The position numbers were made by a program, and so were the translations under genes. A model generated the notes under the pieces. That model was given only the letters and a program-made list of their open reading frames with translations, was not told where the DNA came from and ran no database searches. Positions 55,725 through 64,000 of a stretch of DNA of 64,000 bases are shown piece after piece. Source of the DNA: Rhodocollybia butyracea (taxonomy: Eukaryota; Basidiomycota; Agaricomycetes; Agaricales; Omphalotaceae); contig JADNRY010000257.1 in NCBI GenBank assembly GCA_015501585.1, positions 1 to 64,000 on the forward strand, in the 5' to 3' direction. Positions within the stretch are counted from its first letter, which is position 1; each line of letters starts with the position of its first letter.

Positions 55725-56280
55725 ACGTCATAACTGATCATCATCGCACATGGAGCGATGACCCTGAAAGAGAGAAACACATAGACGAGTGAATACCAAT
55801 TCAAATGATTGAGCGAAGGAATATGCGAAACTTACCTTTCTTTGAGGTTGGGGAAGGATAGATCTTGGGTTAGGTGGTCGATGTAGGAAGGTCCCTAAAC
55901 GACACTTTGAGAACTGATAGGTGCATTCGCCTGATTCAGCTTGGAATGAGCATAGAATAAATTTACTCACCAGAAGTTGCGGGAATCGGCGGGATGGCGT
56001 TTCAACGGTGTCCAGCATGGCCGACAGTGAGGAGGCAAACAGTGACACGGATGTGCATCGGAACAATCCATGTAATTGCTGCAAAAGCATTGGCCTACTG
56101 TTGACCAACGGCAACACAAGGACGTATCTGAGAGGCCAGGCTCTGAGCTGAGGACCAGGGGAAGGAACATCCATCACCTCTGACTTGAATGGCGGCTGGC
56201 ACTATGTCAAGACAGTCCAGCCGCCAGCAGAGTTTGCCAGGGGATGCAAGGAAGAATTTGAGATGGGAGGGCAGGTGGGT
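55725..56280 (-). pseudogene. unidentified multi-exon gene fragment
   Basis: Exon-like blocks at 55893-55836 (GPSYIDHLTQDLSFPNLKER) and 55763-55725 (VIAPCAMMISYDV) are joined by a 72-bp intron (GTAAGT...TTTCAG). Upstream blocks to about 56280 include LDIVPAAIQVRGDG. Related to 52190-52937. No family is recognised. Start and end unknown. Confidence 0.4.
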
Positions 56281-59200
56281 ATGAACTGAAAAACACACCC
56301 TTTACATGCTCGGACGGACCTGTTACTGGCAGTCCTACCTTAAGCAACGTGTTGGTGGGAACGAATCCAACTACGAATACCGGTTAGATGGTTCTAAAGC
56401 AAACATAAAAAAACCCACGTGCCTGTTGACAGATCGAGTGAGAGGGAGACATTTTCCCGGGCGTTTGGAGGCACAACATGGAGAGAGCATTCCGGGAGTG
56501 ATCTGGGGCTACGGTTAGATAGTGTTGAAGGGAAGGGGTTTAAGAAACGCGCACCACTGCTTGGTTCGGAGATGCTCAAATTTTTCACCTTGACCGTAAT
56601 GATCCCATTGCATGGCGGACGGTGCCTTCCTTTCCCGGGGGCTGTGCCAACAAAACGCGGGTGGCTAAGGCTGAAATTTCAAGAAAGAGAGAGCCAAGGA
56701 ACTTACACAAGAGCCTGTGATGACTGCGCTCAATCGTTGTAAACACGCCATAAATGGAGGAGATTACACGGAGTCACAATCAACAGCTCCAATCCCTAAA
56801 AATTGACAATGCAGGTGAAAGTCACTGCAACAGAAAGTGAAGGCAAAAGCAAAAGTAACGGCGGCGGAAGGAAGACAACAAAAGTGAGGGAAACAGTCCA
56901 AGTCAATATCATGATTTCCCTGGTGTCTGAGCACAAACTCACCTTTGAGCAAACAGCAATAGGAACTACATGTTTATCACCAGTCATTTCGACTTGAAGA
57001 CAGCTCAGTCCTAACTGAGAATATGGCGAACAAGGCAGCAGAGAGAGTTGGGATGCAGAGTGGAAGTTGTGGGATGTGATAGAAGAGATGAGTTCTATCA
57101 TACGATTAGACAATGTATTTTTAAGATCGGTGCTCGCAGATGTACCTTTTATCACCAGCGTTGAGAAAATCTTTAGTGTCAACGTCAATCGACAATTGAG
57201 ACTTCTAGCTTTTTGATTGTACGCACACAAACAGACTTGGGATCTGGTATAGTACATATGTAAGGAAACAGTGAGAATCCAATTGCTTGTAAGTTGGTGG
57301 TGGGTCATTGTGGGTTGTCGTGGTTGTCGTGGATGTCGTGCTGCAGTAAATTCAACTTCACATGACATAATCATGTGATCTGTCACTTCCGTTCCGATTG
57401 TTCCGATTATCCCGCTCATTCAAAGTCATTGGCGCAACCGATCCCTTGCTTCGTCTTCCAACTCTATGGCTGCTTTACCTGAACGCCCAACGGCTCGCAA
57501 ATACTTTATGGTGCTCGGCGAGCGCCTAATCTTAAAATGTTCTCTTTGATATCGTTCATCTATTCTCGTCGGACTTCTCTCACACGTCGGTGTTCCGGAC
57601 CCAGGACTCTCTCTGAAGGAGTTTGTTGGAAAAGTTTGGATGCTGCTGGGTTGAGAATGAAGGATATGTGGAAGGGCTCGGAAGGGACAAGAAAACAGTC
57701 CGCAGGGCCGCACTAATATGCAGCTTTCCCAGTCTCCCCGGAATTCGGACCAAGAAACCTCGTCCTGAGATCCTGCACTGCTAGGACTTGCTGTGCATGA
57801 AAGGATTCATTCATGAAGAGCTATCGGAAACACTGCACCAAGATGCTTATCTGGCATTTGGTTGCTTGTGTTACTTCACTTCCGGGATGCTATGCGTATG
57901 ACACGCGGATGCTCACCGCAGCTCAACAAACACCATTTGCTTGCATCTCTACCATTCCTATCGGCATCTTTGCACCAAATTCAGGTCCTTTTTCCAGCGT
58001 GGTGAAGTAAGAAGGTTTGGTCCAAGCGAGGACCAGTGGGGATATCCAGTCGGGAACTACACAAGAGTAAGCATCGAAGATAAAAGAATAACTTGACCTT
58101 CAAATCTGCTTTCTGTAGCAGAGTCATTTTGATACCCGGTGTTGCTAACAGATCCGTATAATGCAAAAAAGAAGGTTTTTGATTTTGTGTACCTATAAGT
58201 AGATATACAGGCCACTGCACATACTCTCACGCCGCCTGACTTGTACATGTGGTAAATACCAAGAGATAATGTTACAATAAAGGAATAGTCTGAAAGAATT
58301 TGAAATACCTTTGGGTAGACAAATCTAAGGTTTTTGTTGTATAGTGTGGGCAACACACTTGACAAATAACTAAATCTCCGATCTACAACCATCAGTGGGG
58401 ACAGGGGAGGTAGCCAACCTCAATGTCACAATTTAGGTGTGCACCGACACGTACCACATCCACCGTTGACGCGTGAAACCCATCGGAAGCAGGAGGGAAT
58501 AATGGTCAAGTGAAACAGAAATCATAAGAAATCAAAATTAAGGAACACAAATGACTGCTACGGTCCACCCCTGGCCAAACTGAAGAGTGGAATCGATAGA
58601 GAGGATGCTGAGGGTCCTGGAGAAATGTATTTCGAGTAAACAAATTGTGTCGATAAGTGGAGGAATGGCCAGCAAAGTTGATGTGAATTTGTAATAATGG
58701 CCATCAGTGATTTTGATGTGCCAAATCACCGATAACCATATCCGGCTTGCTGAAAGAGTCGTGTCTTCCCATCCAGAGGGAGGTAAAGGAAAAGGGAGAG
58801 AAGGTAGAGAGCAGGTGTGGGTGTGCAGAGCTTTGGTTTGTGGATTCCAGATCCTATTTCTACAGAAGAGCTGAGGGTGGTGAGCTGAATAGTCACATTG
58901 ATTGTAACCTCCGTGCATTCATGACGTGCGAGAGGTATTCGTGAATCTCACTGGGTCCCAGAGAATTCAGACATCTTGCTCCGTAAATTCTCCAATCATT
59001 AACTCATCAAGCAGCGCCTGGATGTACTGGAAGTCAGACATGTCGCCCCCTGCACCGATAGCAGTGTTGGTTCCAAGGTGGTTCCAACGGGGTGTAGATG
59101 ATGTATGTCCTTGAAACAAGCAATCAAGCCATATGAAGCTGGAAGTCGAGAAAGAAAAGGTTACATATTGAGGAAGAGAAACAAATGTATACTATGGAAC

Positions 59201-60691
59201 ACCATCTTTATTACTTGATAGCAAGGACACTTGTGCCCGTCACAATAGACTGCCTATGCACAGGGTTAGTCATTATCTTCTTCATCTGAGAAGCCACTGC
59301 TGAACTCCTGCTGAAAGCACATCAACTTCTCCATTATACATTCGCTGAGCAACTGGATACATGCTGTATGCATCAAAGGCGTCCTTTCACTGGGTAAGAA
59401 TGGCGTTAGTAGCAAGGACTGGAAGTAATTAGTGAATTCAAAATATACCAGGTGACCCCATTGCATAGGAAAATGGTCCATTGTAAGTTGAGGTCAAGAA
59501 TGGAGGAACGCATTATGTCAGCCAGCCCAGTCGTGCTAATACTATAAAATACTATTGTACTGTGAACAAGTAATCTGTCCTGGGTCGTGGTCATAAGTAA
59601 TGAAGTTCATGGAGTCTTAAGATATTTCGCTCACTACACCCACCATACATGAATTCTTTTACCACCCTCGGCCACCTTATTCATCAAATATTCATCCAGT
59701 TCAATGTTCAGGGGACACCTCTTTGTAGGGGATGTCATATCCTTAACGCCGTACCGGCAATCCCCGATTCCCCAGAGGACCTAAGTCTATAGTAAGATAG
59801 ATACAATAGAGATAAGTAGACTGTTTTCAAGACTCAATGAAGTAACAAGGATTACCACACAATTGTGCTACAATTGCCATTCATATGAGTACCTGGCAAT
59901 GTGCAAGTCTGGGGATATTGCTGGTACATGGAGCCAGGAGCAGTAGTCAAGTGTCACAGGTGAGATGCCCAGCACGTGCTTGGCACCGTGGTCGTTCATA
60001 CATGGCTTAGGGGTACCGTGGCATGGGTCTGTGGCTGTATTGTGGAAGGAAAGGGAGTGACTGACACGGTATGGTCACGGCACAGGGATACCCGTATATT
60101 CCCGTCCGTAAAATACCGTCACGGTCGTAATACGGGTACAGTTTTACCAGTCAGATTAGGTTGTCTATTTCGTTTCCGTTAAGCCCAAGGATGCTATCTA
60201 TTTATGAAGGTTCTCCATCTGTGTATAATCTTACAGTGGTCTCACATTATAAGAGATCTACAATGCAAAATTAGGGCTTGGGAGATGAAGGGAGTGACCT
60301 TGAGGTGGTCCAAGTTACAGGTCTAGCCCCTTGTGAGTCAAAGTATTAGTAGAAATAACTCACTTACCCAGAGTCTCAGAGTCCCAGAGATCCAATATTA
60401 CATGACCGGAATTCTTTATTGACAATGGGACTCATTAAAGGACGGTCAAAGCGCCCTCTATCCAATGAGTCCCATTGTTTCACGTCCTCTTTTATCCTAA
60501 GTATTTCTTTATTCATTCTCGTGTTTTTCTATCCTCTCTTGGACTCAATTATTCAATCTCTCTCCCTTTGGACTTATTCTTTTCATATCTGTTGATTTGG
60601 ACACTTTGGACTATTAATTTAGCTTCAGACCCTAACCTAATTACTTACTCTGGTACTTGATTTCTATATATATAGTAGTACTTTATTGTTT
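56281..60691. other. long spacer with one dispersed repeat fragment
   Basis: Holds the inverted relative (58530-58770) of the fragment at 46973-47250. Around 60,030-60,150 there is TACGG/CCGTA palindromic sequence reminiscent of the hAT-type elements, without clear ends. A minus frame at 57426-57713 ends SGKAAIELEDEARDRLRQ but has no recognised domain. No supported gene. Confidence 0.4.
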
Positions 60692-60959
60692 TGTTGTAGT
60701 TGCCGATCTGACGATGATGACATGTCAATCCGGAACTGATAGTCTTCCAATGTACAGTAGCTTACTGATCTACTTACCAAGCTACTTACTAATACTTACA
60801 GATCCGGCAGACACCCCGTAGAGTACCATACTGGAGTATATAAGGCCAGGTACAAATGCCAAGTAGTATAAGAGAGCATATACTTAGAGCACTTGTATTC
60901 CCAATCTCCTGTGGGAGCCTCATGGCTCCAAGTCCCCACTGCGCCAGATACCTACGACA
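60692..60959 (+). mobile_element. solo LTR, short family, copy 3
   Basis: TGTTGTAG...CTACGACA, 268 bp, closely matching 50383-50640. The flanking pentamers (TGTTT and GCTTT) are only partly alike, so the target duplication has decayed. Confidence 0.85.
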
Positions 60960-61072
60960 GCTTTTGGCCCTCAGTCATTTGACATCTTCGTGTCGCTCTG
61001 AGGGTAAGCTTCTTTTCTATTATATCTAACTAGTTGACTTAGTTCAGGTAGCTATTATTCTAATAGGGTCAT

Positions 61073-61832
61073 TGTCATGCCCCGTACTCCCGTACTCCAT
61101 CGCGTCTCGCCCCGTCAATTCCGCTACCGCTTGTCATCCCGCCAATCCCGCTCATGAACTTAGACCAATTGCGCTAACCATAGCCCGACGTCCCGATCCA
61201 TTTGTAACTCTTTCACTAATCATATCCGATATTAGCCAGTTTCCGTCTCCCTAGATGCCTTGTTCTATTTCGAGGTATGCCCTTGTATTACTTCCGTTCC
61301 CGCTCGTCCTTTGTAGTTTCCTTCCCTTTCACCTTACTCAATCGCCTAAGTACTTTTTGCGACCCTGTACATTTCCGTTCTTCTTAAATACTCGTTCGAT
61401 ATCTCTGATACCTTAGATTTGCTATATTGAAACAACCCCCCAGTTACCGACTCATTTCCCGACTTATCAGTTTCTTTTACTCTATTTCTTCACTCTATCG
61501 TTTTCTTCACTCCGCAATATACTCTCTTCGATTCCAATTCATTGCGCTCTATCAAGTCAGCTTCCGCTCGACTTTCCGCCGCCAATAACTCGTCTTCGAA
61601 AACGCTTGCGCCCAGCGGGTCCTACCCTTAGAGTCGGAAACCTATTCCGTTCCTAGGCTTACCTGTACGGTTCATTCTATTACACTTCCGGATTCCGCTT
61701 GTATGTTTCACGTCATTGCTATTCCCAGATCGAGTACACTATCATCGAGTCATCCCGTCGGAAATGTTCCGCCGCTTCTATTCGAGATAGTACATCAACC
61801 CGTCGCAATAAGGATCCGCCTAGATCCTTACA
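61073..61832. mobile_element. solo LTR, probable gypsy-type, copy 2
   Basis: TGTCATGCCC...CCTAGATCCTTACA, 760 bp, flanked by the duplication GTCAT (61068-61072 and 61833-61837). Diverged relative of 8589-9432; both share AGCGGGTCCTACCC-like and AAGGAT-CCGCCTAGATCC segments. Confidence 0.85.
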
Positions 61833-62396
61833 GTCATTCAACATCTTCATGTCACTCTGAGGCTTACTTAGTTAAACATAGAGAATCACTCAGGTCACTA
61901 GAGTCAAGCATGCATTCGGCAGAAGTTCTCATGCACGACTCCCAGTGTCCATCAAGTTTACGAATCATGAGGAGCAGTAGGTTCCATTCAAGTTCCATTA
62001 ACATAGCTTACTTTGTCTTACTTGATTTTTCACTGACGCTGCATTCCGAGGTACCAATATACTGTCAAAGTCCGGGAAACTAGGCAAGGAGAATGGTTTA
62101 GCTTTATGCAGTTGCCTTCTGACGGTTTCATTCAGTGTGTTCCAGTCGGGCGTGGCTTGAGCAATGTTCATGAGGCAGGAGATGTGATAGTGGTATCAAG
62201 GCCAAGTGGCCATGGACTAGAACAACAGTTGTATTCTCTTATCCCTTTACACTGTATACTTACATTACAAATCACATTGTACATGAGAAATGTTATCACT
62301 TCACATCTTTCCTCTTCATTCTTTACCTCTCATCAGGAAAATGCCCCCTACACTCAAGTAACCTTAAGCCAACCTGGCTGACCCCCCAGCCAACCT

Positions 62397-62432
62397 GAGG
62401 GCGGTATGGCTCCCAAGAGCCATACCACCCTC
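62397..62432. other. strong hairpin
   Basis: GAGGGCGGTATGGCTC and its inverse GAGCCATACCACCCTC surround CCAA (one mismatch). It is bordered by several CAAGCCAACCTGAGG-type short repeats to 62,560. Confidence 0.6.
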
Positions 62433-62719
62433 AATGGAAGGTTGATGCTTTTTATTTATCAATATAACTTCAAGCCAACTTGAGGCAACTTCAAGGCCAC
62501 CCAGGTTAGTCTCAAGTCAGCCTGAAGTCAGCCAGGGCTGAACCAAGGCAACCTTGAGCTGTCCTCAGCTCAGCTCACCAGAACCTCAAGCCACCTGTGA
62601 GCAGGCAAGATATACTTCAGGAACACTCAAGTCACAGCAACAAGGCATTTAAATGATCAAATTTGTATACAAATAAAGTACAAACAAGTGATAATAACAT
62701 CAGATAACAGCGAAAGAGC

Positions 62720-62932
62720 AAAGATAAATGATTGTCTCAAATTGGGCACTCTAAATGATTACTTGCTCAAGACAATCATTTTGATTGTCCTCAATAGTAG
62801 GCAATCCAAATGATTGTCTTAAATTGTGGGCATTCTAAATGAGTGTTTGGCAAAAAAACCATCTAAATGATTGTTTTTTCAAGAAATGATTGTCTCAGAC
62901 AATCAAATTAATTGTTTTTCCTTCCCATAGTG
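62720..62932 (-). mobile_element. CACTA-like element end, truncated
   Basis: Ends CCTTCCCATAGTG (one change from CCTTCCCGTAGTG) at 62932. Interior of AAATGATTGTC/GGCAATCC repeats matching 46497-46830 inverted. Confidence 0.65.
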
Positions 62933-63134
62933 TGACCCCTTTGTGATTTCCTGTCAACGAGAAGGATGTGAAACAGTTTTTGTGAGTACATTGCTTCATA
63001 CTCTGTCCAATATTACCACTTACCCGAGTTTCTGGCAGTACCATCTAGCATGCACAGGACTCTCTCGTCATGTCAATAACTGGGTTTGTGGTCTGTGTAG
63101 TTCTTCACGGAAGATAAAGCGGAAACGGGCTTGA
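62933..63134 (+). pseudogene. PHD-finger gene fragment, 5' end cut by a transposon
   Basis: Coding from the element boundary reads CDPFVISCQREGCETVF. A GTGAGT donor opens a 54-bp intron (62976-63029, acceptor TCTGGCAG), then YHLACTGLSRHVNNWVCGLC and a basic tail KIKRKRA before the stop at 63134. The Cys/His spacing (C-x4-C, H-x2-C, W-x-C-x2-C) matches the second half of a PHD finger, a histone-tail-binding zinc domain. The first zinc ligands and all upstream coding are missing where the CACTA-like element ends. Confidence 0.7.
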
Positions 63135-63504
63135 TAGTGATCATTCGTATGATCATATGATTGCATGGATGCCACGATAAGTAAATTACAACTATACTGT
63201 TGTTAGATATTGCACATGGGTTGAAGAAGCAAAAAAAGGACGACGTTTCACCGCTTTGACCGTCCTGATAAGGCAATTACATAAGCGGTCGGTCGGTCGG
63301 TGTCCACGGTGTCGGCTTGAAAAAAATTTGCACCCGATATAACGGGTTCACCACCCGGGCCCCCCTTGACTGTGAGCAAATGTACTATGATATGAGTTCG
63401 ACAAGTTCTCATCTTTTGAGCCAAAGAGGGGAGTGAAGGAAGCACTCCAGAATCTGAATAGATGTTGAATCATGATGAAAGTGGTACACAGCCTTGAGGA
63501 GGGC
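63135..63504. other. spacer, nothing recognised
   Basis: Contains CGGTCGGTCGGTCGGTG (63287-63302) but no gene signal. Confidence 0.4.
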
Positions 63505-63509
63505 AATAC

Positions 63510-63770
63510 TATCATAGGTAATTGGCACAGTGGGGACTTGGAGCTGTGAGGCTCCCACAGGAGATTGGAGATACAAGTGCTTCTATGTGTTCTATATTAC
63601 TTGGCCTTCATACCTGGCCTTATATACTACAGTACGGGTACTCTACAAGGTGTCTGCCGGCTCTGTAGGTGTTAGTAAGTAGCTTTGTAAATAGATCAGT
63701 AAGCAACATCGGAACAGTATCAGTTTCGGATTGCTGTGACATCATCATCACCGCCGCGGCAACTACAACA
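63510..63770 (-). mobile_element. solo LTR, short family, copy 4
   Basis: Flanked by the 5-bp duplication AATAC (63505-63509 and 63771-63775). Its start TATCATAG differs from TGTCGTAG by two G-to-A changes; the far end ACTACAACA is intact. Confidence 0.85.
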
Positions 63771-64000
63771 AATACAGTGTTATGAGTATTATTAAGAGGA
63801 TGTTAGGAGGTACCACTGCTGCTGCATTAATATTTTTCAACTTTTCATCCAGTGATCTTACCAATGATCCTTTTAAATTGTCACCCATTTCATAATGTAA
63901 AGAGAGTCTATTCGGGGTCTATTAAGATTGCCCATTGCTATCAGTCTAATTTGAAACCTACTCAACCATTCAATTTTGATGTATCTTGATATTGGATAAT

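Noticed and set aside
62106..62381. 91-aa frame
   Set aside because: No recognisable domain or start context; kept out for lack of support.

Overview
The window looks like nuclear DNA of a filamentous basidiomycete, most likely an Agaricomycete (inference). The evidence is short GT-AG introns of about 50-80 bp, a NACHT-ankyrin NLR-type gene, tandem F-box/LRR genes with the WDRLGFYTSRV-type motif common in mushrooms, a multi-exon membrane protein of a type frequent in agarics, TTAGGG-like blocks, and both copia and LINE retroelements. Gene density is low. Most of the sequence is mobile elements, their footprints, or unassigned spacer.

Layout. 1-5.6 kb: mostly unassigned, with a 170-bp hAT-type MITE and one unrecognised intron-containing gene (4.8-5.6 kb). 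5.9-7.1 kb: a palindrome-ended repeat carrying telomere-like blocks and pol III-like boxes. 7.1-11.1 kb (minus): an NLR gene (NACHT then ankyrin repeats) cut by a hAT-type element, a solo LTR and a MITE, with its 3' end lost at the palindrome-ended repeat. 12.8-24.7 kb: copies of a tRNA-Asp(GTC) unit with introns, one split by a 5.1-kb copia element (13,399-18,493), plus a membrane-protein gene (about 20.2-21.8 kb, minus). 24.65-27.5 kb (minus): a decayed or mis-sequenced LCB3-type sphingoid-base phosphatase; its 3' end and the adjacent tRNA unit are also present at 18.8-19.7 kb. 29-30.4 kb: three more tRNA-Asp units. 30.8-37.1 kb (minus): two tandem F-box/LRR paralogues and an unrecognised membrane protein. 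37.1-43.8 kb: a tandem pair of tRNA-Asp units on the minus strand, one split by a 6.2-kb LINE. 44-64 kb: a TE graveyard with a mariner-like MITE, CACTA-like elements, a nested fold-back structure, a 21-bp minisatellite, solo LTRs of two families and a PHD-finger fragment.

The most striking point is that two unrelated retroelements, a copia element and a LINE, sit in the same few bases of the D-arm of the tRNA-Asp unit. The tRNA-Asp units also have conserved exons but exchangeable, non-homologous introns. The LINE has an unusual endonuclease - RNase H - reverse transcriptase order. Many frameshifts in conserved coding regions are 1-nt losses in homopolymers, so part of the apparent decay may be sequencing error. 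Family assignments rest on motifs read by eye; no database search was possible.
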